A stretch of 64,000 nt of DNA from positions 682,001 to 746,000 of the forward strand of contig NC_014533.1 of the NCBI RefSeq assembly GCF_000147335.1. Direction: 5' to 3'. This document shows, in pieces, positions 46,001-51,042 of the stretch. Each line of letters starts with the position of its first letter. Position 1 is the first letter of the stretch. The notes beneath the pieces are model-generated. The model ran no database searches. It was not told the DNA's origin and saw only the letters and a list, made by a program, of their open reading frames with translations. The translations under genes and the position numbers were made by a program. This stretch comes from Gloeothece verrucosa PCC 7822. Its GTDB lineage: Bacteria > Cyanobacteriota > Cyanobacteriia > Cyanobacteriales > Microcystaceae.

Positions 46001-48005
46001 TGCTAAAGGCGATTTAATTGCTATTACTGACCGAGAAAATAATAAAACGGAATTTGTTTATGATGACAGACAACCTCACTATCTCGAAGAAGTGATCGAC
46101 CCATTAGATAGAAATGGGGCAAAAGCTCAATATAATGATGAGGGACGTTTAGTTAAACTCATTAAGACAGATGGGAATGCAGTCGAGTGGGTTTATGATC
46201 CTGATAATTTCCTGCAAACTGTGAAAGATGGGTTAGGAAATCCCACAACTTATGAATACGATGAGCGAGGAAATGTTATCACGATTATTGATCCGCTAGG
46301 CAATATTAGTCAATTTACTTACGATGACAAGAACAATCTAACCAGTGAAACCGATCCCCTTGGCAATGAAACTATTTATACTTATGACGCTCAAGGGAAT
46401 ATCTTAACTAAAACAGCACCAAACGGGGAATTAGTTCGCTATGCTTATGATTCTTATGGACAATTAACTCAACTGAATTTATCGACAGGTGCGAGTTTTA
46501 AATGGGATTATGATCGGCGTGGAAACTTATTATCCATTAAAGATGGGGATGGTAAAGTTATCAATTTTTATACCTATGATAATTCTGGACGAGTTATTTC
46601 AGAAGGCGATTCTTTTGGTACATCTTTCTATACCTACGATAATTTGGGTAATCTTATCGAGCAAAAAGATCCCAATGGCAAAATTACAAAAATGGAATAT
46701 AATACTGCCGGCAATTTAATTAAAATGATTGACCCAGACGGCAGAGTTGCTACGTTTAGTTACGATAAACAAGGACGAAAAACTAATGCTGATTATGGTG
46801 AGGGAATTTCGGTAAATTACAGTTACACCGGGTCCCTCAATGAATGGACGACCGCAGAAGGTCCCACAATCGGTAAGATCGAACGCAAATTAACGTCTAA
46901 TGGAAAATTAGCGGGATGGGTTGCACCAGATGGTAGCACTTTGACCTACGAGTATGATGCTGCCGGACGCTTAACAAAAGAAACCGATCCGTCAGGGAAA
47001 ATTACGGAATATACTTATGATGCTGCTGGGCGATTAATTAAAATAAAAAATGCTACAACAGGGGCGACTGTAACCCGAGATTACGACAAAGTGGGACGAG
47101 TGATTAAAGAAATCGATCCGTTCGGCAACGCGACCACTTATACTTATGTTCCCTATGAAGATGAGATTGCCTCGGTTACCGATGCTAAAGGCAACACTTG
47201 GACTTATGACTATACTGAAACCACAACGACTGTAACCGATCCTTTAGGCCGTAAGACAACTTTGGTAAAATCGCCCTATTTCTTACCGATTGAAACTCGC
47301 TATTCTGACGGTAAAAAGCAAAGTATCGAGTATTTACTGAATAACAGCCTCCAAGAAGCCGAAAATTATCCTACTCGCTTTGTGGATATTGGAGGTAATG
47401 ACCGCGCCTTTACCTACGACAGTTTTGGTCGTCTGAAAACAGCAACGGATTTAGGAAATGCAATTTACACTTATGCTTATAGCGATGATGGATTAACACA
47501 AATAATCAGTCCTACCGGTGAAACCCGTAAATACAGTTATGATGACCTCGGTAATTTAAAAACTATTACTTACGACAATAACACCGTCAAACAATTAGAG
47601 TATGGTAACGATAACCGCCTCGTTAAAGTAACCCTTCCTAACGGAGAAACACTTACCTATCAATACGATGAAGCGGGTAATGTCACTTCTCAGGTAATCT
47701 CTACAGGAGAAACGATCGAGACAACCTACACAACTTCAGGCAGCATTGCGACGAGCAAAAATGCTGCGGGAACAATCACTTATCACTATGACACCAATGG
47801 AAATCTTCAGGGTATTGAATATCCTAACGGTAGCAGTATATTCTACGAACGAGATGTCCTAGGTCGAGTCACCAAAATTACTGAAACAGCATCGGGCAGT
47901 ATCACAGCAGCACTCACTCGATATACTTATGATGAAGTCGGTAATCTTAAAACAATTACCGATCCAACCGGTGGGGGTCACAACCATGACCTACGATCAA
48001 ATTAA
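28068..48005 (+). CDS. giant RTX/cadherin/PPC/C-type lectin/VWA/RHS repeat protein (6645 aa, frameshifted before the tip)
   Basis: An exported adhesin/toxin-stalk-like protein. Approximate residues: LLEELGHYLD...GDEGAIFAAL protease-like segment (about 190-220); one RTX block (256-308); Ig-like (380-570); two cadherin-like repeats (577-784); three tandem VCBS/cadherin-like units (784-1124); Ig-like He_PIG repeats (1397-1544); about 20 pre-peptidase-C-like beta units (1547-4394) interrupted by two C-type lectin domains (2467-2604, 3897-4017); more Ig (4420-4542); SdrD-B-like start (4542) with inserted VWA (4571-4764; MIDAS DVSGST, GGTD, SDGYD); Ig He_PIG repeats (4874-5541); RHS/YD repeats (5734 to end). 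No N-terminal signal peptide is visible, so type I-like export is possible. The frame ends in an out-of-frame NHDLRSN tail; the true C-terminus lies in the next frame (47978-49746). Translation starts after GGTAAGAAG, 26 bases after the PEP-CTERM gene. Confidence 0.88.
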   Translation: MENLEANFFNLESLNNGNDAALGLNDPFAQAQQFLKMRPQQLNVEEIGEEIALISPENIVHPQSGSVENRVPFGSGNNSLSTGANLPNLLFQAKEKVSHTLAQFLAQPDYRERLETTFGTVWNIETATTLIKPLASGQQYPSIEILSPDILLSQGAFSQQNSTIYLSSQLFSGTNSNVENISSILLEELGHYLDAQLNLGDTPGDEGAIFAALIKNINLTPQQQQLLQSEDDSTTLLINNQILKLEQSTKEIIGTSGRDILTGSAENERFIGGQGADLITGGLGNDVFVYQSFRDAGDTIKDFEVGKDKIDLTLVLQSFGYTGLNPLEDGYVQLSVYSGGTVVSLDSDGNGSLTPRPYIYLENIQPEQLTFRDILPNKGEPPTITVSLLNDTGSFNNDRLTSDPTISGQIVYKSQLTNVKAQLNSNPVEILSLIAADGKFTLNSAQLAQINGGSLADENYTLKLTAQDEKRNIYSVYSYNFILDKTAPNLTLDLDPNFDSAPVGDLKTTFETVDLIGTAEANLTVFLGGLGTTANGLGEFKFKGQSLELGNNIFSLSVTDLAGNIGKFNQTIERLAQQINHAPTDLILFPDTLAENSGNNSLVGMFNTQDIDEGDSHIYELISGAGDSDNSAFTIVDNELRIKNSPDFEAKPDYNIRVRTTDTEGLTYEQIFTINITNVNESPTALTLSRNAIAENLAPNYPIGTFTTSDLDAGNIHSYSLVSGTGDSDNSAFTIVGNELRINQSADFETKPFYNIRVKTTDAGGLSYEQTFTVNVINVNEFPIADENKLLIVNEDSGETPLNIQSPTDVDGDLLTITVNVVPNKGIVQLSNGTILKTGETLSINQLENLSFIPNENANGEAGTFSYTVSDGNGGTDAQTISFIINPVNDAPTLIVPPGKTVKEATNLVISGININDIDAENLRISLTVNHGILSLSQTNGLTFTSGDGSGDNTLIFTGTLANLNAALNNLVYRSNNNFSGDDPLTITVNDLGNTGSGGALEVIKTLNITVTALNSPPVADEDKLLTVDQNSGANSLNIKPPTDVDQDLLTITVTAIPEPAKGSIKLGTQTLTVGQLLTGQELQELGFIPANSVTGDGGIFSYTVSDGQGGTDSQTITFNISPVIILQEGTNFKVIHSEQITVPAALSLLRFTYKQLNFDKTDTDFINDAFEVALVDSDGNSLVHTISSGKDAFFNVTEDQSIAVGASATAANESVTLDLSGIPVGTTGKLIFRLVNNDSDTLTSVRISNIEILPSGGSGISSFTPQVGNSSNNNPINFAVLDDVSSSAKAEYQQTSFNEDSKILSTEVGIKNIGNYGFNGSLIVAIKGLSDPNIQVIGADGFTPEGLPYYDFTNLVNNRKLDPSQLSQTKTFTFKNPQGIQFTYELVILTEVNKNPVIETTPVIEIIGGQTYQYDVNATDANGDTLTYQLAIAPTGMTIDPQSGLINWTTTLADIANHQITLQVTDGRGGITQQNYSLSVIAAPPNRPPIFTSIPVVDAYIKQLYQYDANAIDPDQDPLTYSLIIGPNGMTVHPDTGLVEWTPPPALILGDTVLGRIAIAGEQDEFNFAGVAGQRIYIDSLQYSGSYNNWSFDIFSPSGTQIINDDLDGGLLFTLTEDGNYRIVVDGNDDFVGSYAFKIINTALAPVANFDIVISSNLSPGSEDDIYTFRTGGGQKLYFDALSADGSLGWVLYGPGNQVIGSDNNFNDLELNLSVYGDYTLLVYGRDSFTKTVNYSFKIITPDLTTQSLMLDTNITGSISEKGEYYTYTFTGKAGQQLFFDSLGSDFFYGYLYDPNGRQLWQHNIQNDRGINDGLVLPIDGTYTLQIDGGRDQDNYAVTGNYKFRLLSRDKAKPYSLDTDITGTFDESARGSVEYKFSLSDRTYIYFDGQSNTNAWILYGPNGQYISSNNLNSDTEFWLNSGDYYLVTQGYGDANSADYKLRLITPEVSATTPLSLNTTINSNISEKGEQDIYTFTGNIGQRLYFDVLNQAGYYALTSANLYSPSGRNILSRWLYDQDPDPITLTEAGTYRLVIDGNGENTENYSFSLLDIGLTTTINLDTDITGQLEPGRETHFYKFTANAGQRLYFDSLSSSSNTNWTLYNLSNQALVNQGFSDFEYTLSNSDTYFIAVRGYNNTPVDYKFRLITPDTQTLSLTLGSVINSAISEKGEQDVYTFSGNIGQRLYFDVLNQGGYYALTSANLYSPSGRNILSRWLYDQDPDPITLTEAGTYRLVIDGNGENTENYSFSLLDVGLATTINLDTDITGQLEPGRETHFYKFTANAGQRLYFDSLSNSSSTNWTLYNLSNQALINQGFSDFEYTLSNSDTYLIAVRGYNNTPVDYKFRLITPDTQTLSLTLGNAINSAISEKGEQDIYTFSGNIGQRLYFDILNRGGYYSTKADLYSPSGRNVLSRWFYDQDPDPITLTEAGIYRLVIDGNGENTDSYSFNLNDLSLATEITSSIGKGGIVNPANNHTYFLTNSAIWTDARTQAQAKGGYLVTINNAAENQFLVDTFGGSEYLWIGLNDATVEGSFQWDNGEPVTYTNWNAGQPDNYLGIEDYAHLNFANAGRWNDLPNSPSQLGGGWSSQIRGIIEINNTSGVIPATEIFGTLNSAQTTNFYKLSGKAGQTLRFIPTLSPSNTNWFLYNSANKTIINSGANISQTVTLSNTDNYYLGIQSSNSTPVNYQFKIVELNNPNSLPSTDIPLTIGSIVNGTINTTGQTQSYSFNGTVGQQLFYDSLGGNYFKLRFYDPTGREIYNTDSRYDRSFDNGLVLGMNGTYRVTLSEGTGNYSFRFLDKASAISINLDTNITGTLDNGGIESDSYRFTLTDKQYLYFDGQTGNYDNAWILYGAGGQYITSKYFYQSQNSVSYNDAEFSLDAGDYWLVIQGNAAESWTGGSNDYKFRIVTPQLNTAPLTMGTVINGSISETGEQDTYTFTGTAGQQLFYDALGGDYLKFRFYDPTGREIFNVDSRYDRAPHDGLTLALDGTYRVVIDGEGDGIGNYKFRLLDKASAILINLDTDITGTLDNGGIESDSYGFTLTGRQYLYFDGQTGNYDNAWILYGPGGQYITSRTFYQNYNSVSYNDAEFSLDAGDYWLVIQGNAAESWTGGSNDYKLRIVTPQLNTVPMTIGTIISGSISETGEQDAYTFTGTAGQQLFYDALGGDYLKFRFYDPTGREIFNVDSRYDRAPHDGLTLALDGTYRVVIDGEGDGIGNYKFRLLDKGAATVVNLDSDIIGTLDNGGLEADGYRFTLTERKYLYFDGQIGNYDNAWILYGSGGQYITSKTFYQNQNPLYYNDAELWLDPGNYWLVIQGNGAEPFTGGSNDYKLRIVTPELITNPMTLNTDISGTINEKGERDYYTFTGKAGQELFYDYLGGDYLKMYVYDPAGRLIVDTDSRSDRGPDYYSNGLVLKIDGTYQVTVDGEGEGTGNYKFRFLDRTTAKKATLDTDITGTWDNGARGSDAYQFSLTERTYLYFDSQGGAGAWIVYKENGQYVDARDLRNNDNEFWLDAGNYFLIMQGYGDSNNANYKLRIVTPTLNTTPYSLGSVITGSISEKGEQDYYTFEGTAGQRLFFDSLLYTNNTYLSITTPSGKAIVNGAYTRDNRINIILDETGTYRVTFDANGETTENYSFRLLEYGAAFSHAVSQATPTSLNTEISGTFDDPQQRESDFYRFTSTAGQYLYIDTLEGNSPNGWTIFRPNGELLLSGYLYEDKEIRLSDTGEYTLEVWGVGSGNKNYKLQLITPEFNTVAYTLGETITSQITQKGEQDIYTFTGTAGQWLYFDQFSGNSNLKARLYSPTGVVEVDDNTDSDWNPVILRETGNYRLIIDGQGETTGVYSFALRDRQLATQINLGTTLTEQLNAGNGAKLYQINGQAGQVLQFNHLGQIITSQIDSTTGHAYVLTDLPGTWNEAQSMAQSMGGHLVTITSAAENQFLLNQFGSSQNYWIGLSDAVVEGNWRWVNGEPFNYANWGNGEPNNAGNEDYAVFNGSGVGRWNDAPPNYASLRGIVENDGTTPLRTNIWQGANWVLYDPSGRVVANPSANSPDFQYSLASSGVYTLAVLGNSSSPFNYEFQVTDVTPTSITSSGLNQLQSGSLNAGQVINYNFSANAGTLVYLDTQDNSSWQIRYRLLNPDGSFLFSDHDGTTDRLPFNLSQSGQYTLQVFGYYSNTTGNYEFNLLELPKSLASRAANYLEQGSTISGSLNSGETKIYSFEGLQNNKVMLNMMSANGVRVSLYNPNGTQIFSGDYDSYYQWYDNGLYSLAQNGKYYLAVSAFTGANRNYSFQFLTPTEAPEIAYGISEQGTLTPGQASTFYTLQANAGERLFFDIQSTNAPNGNYRWILYGPGNNALFNQELRYNAEVTLTAGGQYTLYLQGGPDATPINYQFRVFNLDQPIRDILTPGSGEQSSNATGALGLFDVKLGVRDGRGGTAVQDYQIRLWPDPENSNPVIISNPETRLALDTKAYRYQLNSIDPDGDPLIYRLLDGPAGAFINGETGELLWFPETNVKPGDKATFSVEVNDRRGGFDKQTFSVDVFGGLGTIRGGVFDDLNGNGFRDTKLIRGDDPALIFTIDVSGSTAAPFRGKGDYENIKTVVDAQVAAAQVLLDAIVAQGAGDRVKVGLILFGSDATIQDLDPTTPGLQQYITVNADADHNGRRDFDQILKTLRPGMIPGGTDIHKALDKIDTLFDVLPGDPNFIFMSDGYDSEFDKARAKVTIDDLKSKGGNITAFAIGEAATTENLKAINPDAIQVVDFDELYNIFFGFDDRYAVEPWLEGVTVYLDLNNNQVLDRNEPFRVTKEDNSVNTLGNTKYYYTFDNLLPGNYTVRVEVPNGSLLTAPPANQIPVIDTVTLQGETFNHLFGLSKISDPPNADPIFLSTPPTKVQLKAGQLLKYDADARDVNGDPLTYQLTFAPSGMTIDPETGIVVWNPTKQQVEQAYQELRQLNQAAIDRGRLDLVQPLPLFNVLISVKDGRGGTALQYLNVELLSDNHLPVFTSIAPENAIAQVGKPFRYQAAAQDPDGDTVTYSLVAGAPAGVSMDANKGLLTWTPASNQLGAREFTIKVADGKGGEALQTVSLVVNAPIPNQAPVITSNPRTSTRTGEVYFYQVQASDPDGDVLTYSLPVAPAGMTINNGLITWQTTAAQSGSQNVTLRVSDGQSFTEQSFSVTLAHRSANNIPIITSSPNTVTNLEQTYSYNLTGQDADGDLLFWSLETAPAGMVIDTQTGALRWLPTSSQLGQHSVIVRLFDNFGAFSTQEYTLTVNGTNTPARIVSTPITRAAINQPYTYNLTATDPENSPLRYSLGRKPNGMTIDSTGKIAWIPTQAGNYDIDLIVTDVQGATTTQTYQLVVGTQAINRAPNITSTPQFVANVGSSYQYQIQASDPDGHTLTYQLVDAPQGMTINANTGLVQWNNPITGNYKVVVAAFDSEGLGVTQGYTLNAKVNSLPVIRSTTPPVSATPGVPYRYDIQATDPDGGSLTYTLDAASVAKGITLDDRGRLSWTPSASQTGNQTITLTITDAAGGQVTQNFNLTVAPDTTAPKVTLIRSVNIANQGDEVFFQVRATDNIGIANLQLLVNNQPILVDANGVARLKAAQVGTLGAKAIATDLAGNKSEATTSILILDATDTEAPTVQLDLSSISNGTITAPTAIRGTINDSTLQYYTLEVAPLEGNAPFKEIWRGTTSVTNGVLGQLDPSLLANDTYRLRVTAYDAGGHISTLEDTISVAGDLKLGNFQLSFTDLEIPVNGIPITLTRTYDTLTANNQDDFGYGWRMEFRDADLRTSVGKDEFFDEYGIRDNGFYNDQTKVYITLPGGKREGFTFRLKEYNSVINAYLRRAAAGAGVSEDTGLYIPSFIPDEGVTSTLTVPTSGIVLLRGDDDRAIPFSGGSAYRFYNPQDWGGYYTLTTQDGIAYQIDAQTGDINSITNTNGNKLSFTDAGITSSTGQQITFERDSKGRITAVIDPLGNKIQYQYDAKGDLIAITDRENNKTEFVYDDRQPHYLEEVIDPLDRNGAKAQYNDEGRLVKLIKTDGNAVEWVYDPDNFLQTVKDGLGNPTTYEYDERGNVITIIDPLGNISQFTYDDKNNLTSETDPLGNETIYTYDAQGNILTKTAPNGELVRYAYDSYGQLTQLNLSTGASFKWDYDRRGNLLSIKDGDGKVINFYTYDNSGRVISEGDSFGTSFYTYDNLGNLIEQKDPNGKITKMEYNTAGNLIKMIDPDGRVATFSYDKQGRKTNADYGEGISVNYSYTGSLNEWTTAEGPTIGKIERKLTSNGKLAGWVAPDGSTLTYEYDAAGRLTKETDPSGKITEYTYDAAGRLIKIKNATTGATVTRDYDKVGRVIKEIDPFGNATTYTYVPYEDEIASVTDAKGNTWTYDYTETTTTVTDPLGRKTTLVKSPYFLPIETRYSDGKKQSIEYLLNNSLQEAENYPTRFVDIGGNDRAFTYDSFGRLKTATDLGNAIYTYAYSDDGLTQIISPTGETRKYSYDDLGNLKTITYDNNTVKQLEYGNDNRLVKVTLPNGETLTYQYDEAGNVTSQVISTGETIETTYTTSGSIATSKNAAGTITYHYDTNGNLQGIEYPNGSSIFYERDVLGRVTKITETASGSITAALTRYTYDEVGNLKTITDPTGGGHNHDLRSN
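33961..35460 (+). repeat. 603-bp in-frame tandem repeat inside the giant gene (about 2.5 copies)
   Basis: The motif ISEKGEQD(I/V)YTF recurs at 33961, 34564 and 35167, an exact 603-base (201-residue) spacing. Copies 1 and 2 are almost identical in protein and largely in DNA; copy 3 is broken off by the first C-type lectin domain. Each unit is a pair of PPC-like beta domains. The near-identity points to recent duplication. Confidence 0.85.
36208..38764 (+). repeat. 639-bp in-frame tandem repeat inside the giant gene (4 copies)
   Basis: The motif SISETGEQD recurs at 36847 and 37486, and a variant TINEKGERD at 38125, each 639 bases (213 residues) apart. A more diverged copy begins near 36208. 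Copies 2 and 3 share long stretches without an amino-acid change (for example GDYLKFRFYDPTGREIFNVD), so they duplicated recently. This is a second, independent expansion from the 603-bp family. Confidence 0.85.
47973..47977 (+). other. frameshift site in G5 run between stalk and RHS tip
   Basis: The in-frame reading is DPTGGGHNHDLRSN-stop. Removing one G from ggtgggggtca gives DPTGGVTTMTYDQINRLV, the expected continuous YD-repeat sequence, which then stays open to 49746. The event is one extra G. It could be a sequencing error, a true inactivating mutation or a slippage-based switch. Confidence 0.85.
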
Positions 48006-49746
48006 TCGTCTTGTTGAGCGCATTTTACCTAACGGTGTCAAGACTACCTATACTTACAATACCCAAGACCACGTTATCTCAATAGTTCATAAAAATACCG
48101 ATGGAACCGTCTTAGCGTCTGTCACTTACGAACGTTCAGGTATTGGTGAACCGACAAAAATTATTCGTGAAGATGGATCTTATACTTTACTCGCCTATGA
48201 TTCAGCTTTGCGCTTAACTCAAGAAGCTTATTATGATGGGGCCGGAACATTACTCGAAAAAATGAGTTACAGCTATGATGAATCCGGAAAACGCATCACT
48301 AAAATCGATAAAGCGGGAAATCACAACTACAATTATCAATCAGATTATCAACTGACCAGTATTACAGAAGCCTCGGAAACCGAAGCTTATACCTACGATA
48401 ACAACGGACGTTTAACCTTAGTATCACGGGATGGTCAAACTTTAGACTTGAATCATGATGTCTTTGATCACTTAACAGAAGTAGAAAATCAAACAACGGG
48501 AACGACGCTCGAATATACTTATGATGGAGAAGGTCGCAGAATCAGCGCTATTGAAGGTTCAACTGTGCGCCAGTTCCTTGTCGCCCCGGCTATGGGTGGA
48601 GGACTAGAATCGACAGATTTACTTAGCGATGAGCAAGGTAACTTGTTGGCGAATTACATTTATGCTGGCAATACTCCCTTTATGCGTCTGGATGCTAATG
48701 GAAATCCCATCTATTACTTGACAGATGGAATTGGTTCAGTCATCGGTCTAGCTAATGCTACGGGTCAAAACATTGGCAAATTTGTTTATGATAGTTTTGG
48801 TAATATTCGGGTTGCTAGTGGTTCAGGCATTAACCCTGCTAAAACAGGGGGGGATTTCCGCTTCCAAGGACAGTGGTTAGAGTCAGAAACAGGGTTATAT
48901 TATTTACGTGCAAGAGATTATGATCCCAAAACGGGACGCTTTTTAAGCCGTGATCCTGTGGATATTATTGAAACTGAGCCGGAAAGTTTTAATGCTTATC
49001 AGTTTGCTTATAATAATCCGCAGATTTATAGCGATCCTACTGGCGAGTTTACTTTAATTGAAATTAATACATCTCTCAGTGTTCAAGACATTTTACAATC
49101 GATTAGAAGTTATGCCGCTTATGAAACAAAACAATACGTCAAAGACAAAGTAGGTTCTATAATTTCTAATTACCTCTTGCAAGCTATTCAAGCTTTTGTT
49201 CCTATTCCCGGCCAAGTTTTTGATGTGTTGCGTAACGGAGATCCAAGAGATGCTGGAAATACACTAGAACGGTTAATTATCGAACAAGTTTGCGGTGTGT
49301 TTCATGGAAGTCAATACTTACAATGGCTGTGGCTACAGCCCAGTGTCTCTGAAAATGGCCAACCCATCAGTGATGGTTTCAATTGTCCTGGAGGTCTTAG
49401 TATTATTCCTGGTACACGCCGGCCTGATTTTATTTTCAAAAAAGGCGGACCTGCCTCCACAGACTTTGCCGCAGGCAAAGGAGATAAAGCTTACCTTATA
49501 GGAGATATCAAGCTATCAGTAACAACTCTTTATAAAGATTATGTGGCTCCTGGTAGTAAAGTAGGACAATGGCACGCAATTAGTAATTATGCTAAGTATC
49601 AAAATAAACATCAAGTTGTTCCTATTACTGGATTTATAACTATGTTCCAAGGCCCTCAGCGACAACAACAAAATTATATCAGTGCGCTCGAACGGCTTGC
49701 TTTACAGCAACAGGTGGCTATGGTTATTCTTACTTTACTTGGATAA
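47986..49746 (+). CDS. RHS core and nuclease-like C-terminal tip (frameshifted continuation of the giant gene)
   Basis: This frame continues the giant protein after the G5 frameshift: YD repeats, then the RHS-associated core (GLYYLRARDYDPKTGRFLSRDP ... NAYQFAYNNP ... YSDPTGEF). After the core comes a variable tip of about 240 residues, starting with an amphipathic region (VQDILQSIRSYAAYETKQYV) and carrying RRPDFIFKKG and YLIGDIKLSV, a PD...DxK pattern typical of PD-(D/E)xK nucleases, with an upstream Glu in TLERLIIEQ. This suggests a DNA/RNA-cleaving toxin tip of a polymorphic toxin. The ATG at 47986 is only the first in-frame Met; no RBS is seen, and independent expression is doubtful. With the frameshift repaired the full protein would be about 7,225 residues. 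Confidence 0.75.
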   Translation: MTYDQINRLVERILPNGVKTTYTYNTQDHVISIVHKNTDGTVLASVTYERSGIGEPTKIIREDGSYTLLAYDSALRLTQEAYYDGAGTLLEKMSYSYDESGKRITKIDKAGNHNYNYQSDYQLTSITEASETEAYTYDNNGRLTLVSRDGQTLDLNHDVFDHLTEVENQTTGTTLEYTYDGEGRRISAIEGSTVRQFLVAPAMGGGLESTDLLSDEQGNLLANYIYAGNTPFMRLDANGNPIYYLTDGIGSVIGLANATGQNIGKFVYDSFGNIRVASGSGINPAKTGGDFRFQGQWLESETGLYYLRARDYDPKTGRFLSRDPVDIIETEPESFNAYQFAYNNPQIYSDPTGEFTLIEINTSLSVQDILQSIRSYAAYETKQYVKDKVGSIISNYLLQAIQAFVPIPGQVFDVLRNGDPRDAGNTLERLIIEQVCGVFHGSQYLQWLWLQPSVSENGQPISDGFNCPGGLSIIPGTRRPDFIFKKGGPASTDFAAGKGDKAYLIGDIKLSVTTLYKDYVAPGSKVGQWHAISNYAKYQNKHQVVPITGFITMFQGPQRQQQNYISALERLALQQQVAMVILTLLG

Positions 49747-50063
49747 TTCATCACCTTTGTAAGTTTGGTGAATAAATTATCTCCCTTAATCTCTCACCCA
49801 ACAAAAGTGGATTTATATGAAAAAAGCCCGCAGAAGCGGGCTAAAATCCTAAAGGGGGACTAAGTAGGTGGACAAAATTAAAGTTAACTGTGAGATTGGG
49901 CAATGGGGTTGCGGGGAAAGGGCAATGGGTAAGAGTTAGGAGAGTTTTACATTTCTTAATACAGAAAGCTTTATTTATGTCCAGGTACTTAACATGGATT
50001 TCATATATAGCAGTCAAAGCAAAGGTTGCGAAATTTTAAAAACTTCTTGAGAAGTTTTATATT
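49747..50063. other. intergenic region between convergent genes, with 23-bp repeat copy 2
   Basis: 317 bases between the RHS tip and the convergent DUF4253-type gene. It holds the minus-strand terminator at 49820-49842 and, at 49969-49991, an exact copy of the 23-base repeat found at 25487-25509. Nothing else is visible. Confidence 0.6.
49820..49842 (-). terminator. rho-independent terminator for the DUF4253-type gene
   Basis: On the minus strand AGCCCGC-TTCT-GCGGGCT forms a 7-bp stem with a 4-base loop followed by a run of T (complement of a49820-49825). It lies 222 bases past the stop of the gene at 50064-50801. On the plus strand no T run follows, so it would not stop the giant gene efficiently. 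Confidence 0.65.
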
Positions 50064-50801
50064 TCAATCCCACCAAAGAAAAAGAGTTTTTGTCTTTTGC
50101 AAAAATTCTGCTAAATCTTCAATAGTTTGGTTATCCAATGCTTCTTCCCAATCTTCTATACTTGCATCCTCACTTAAAGATTCACCGATATATCCTTGAG
50201 TGAGAATATTTGGACAAAACTCATAAATTTCTTGAGCAAAGGCATTAAGGTTATCGGGAAGCGTTTGAAATTGCAACTCCAGCCAATCAAAATCAGCACC
50301 AATGATTTGAAAAGCGCAAAACTTAGCCCATTGCTCTAAAAGATGAACAATATCATGATTTGTAATATTATAATTAGCTCCATTAGTAAGCTGAATTGTT
50401 AAAATATCATAGGAATTGTAGCTTTTGATTAAAATAGCTTTACCTTGATTTTCGGTCTGTTTATACTCAGTAGCAAATAATAAATACCCTTCTAGTAGTA
50501 ATGCAGATTGAAACTCAGCAATTAGCTCTCTAATTTTAGATAGATGGCCAATAGCACTAACCCCTTCAACAATAAACTTAAGAACATAATCTTGGTATTC
50601 TGTGATTTTTTGTTTGAAAATAATTCGCCCTGGAAAAGCCTGTTCATCCAAATAAAAATTACTGCGTTCATTCTCAGGGATGGCTTTTTCTATTGTTACT
50701 TTGTGTAGTTGTGCTTGAGTATTTTCTTTGAGCATCAACAAAACTTCTTCCTGAAAATTGAGTTGCAAAGCAATTTTCTTTTCATCTAGGGAAAGTGACA
50801 T
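50064..50801 (-). CDS. DUF4253-like protein, possible immunity protein (245 aa)
   Basis: A soluble protein with no signal peptide. The C-terminal third matches what I recall of DUF4253: ...FDWLELQFQTLPDN..., EIYEFCPNILTQGY and the very end LAEFLQKTKTLFLWWD. Between CPNILTQG and the end there is an acidic insert (ESLSEDASIEDWEEALDN). The N-terminal 150 residues have no match I know. The gene is convergent with the RHS-tip gene, 317 bases away. Immunity genes normally follow their toxin on the same strand, so the pairing is suggestive only. It has its own likely terminator at 49820-49842. Confidence 0.6.
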   Translation of the reverse strand: MSLSLDEKKIALQLNFQEEVLLMLKENTQAQLHKVTIEKAIPENERSNFYLDEQAFPGRIIFKQKITEYQDYVLKFIVEGVSAIGHLSKIRELIAEFQSALLLEGYLLFATEYKQTENQGKAILIKSYNSYDILTIQLTNGANYNITNHDIVHLLEQWAKFCAFQIIGADFDWLELQFQTLPDNLNAFAQEIYEFCPNILTQGYIGESLSEDASIEDWEEALDNQTIEDLAEFLQKTKTLFLWWD

Positions 50802-51042
50802 AATCGTTATATTTCTCTTAAAATTATAATTAAATTAACCTTTATTTATGGGAGCATCCCATTTTTGTAAAAGTAAAACATAATTCGCTATATTGAATCG
50901 CGAATTAAAAAGCGAGTTATTTACTTTCTTGCTCTCCATCATATACAATGTCAACGGGCACAACTTTTTAAAGAACTAATGGTAGACTGTAATTCGGTAT
51001 TGTTATAATTGTCAAGTCTAAGTTAATTGTTGTTTTTTGATT

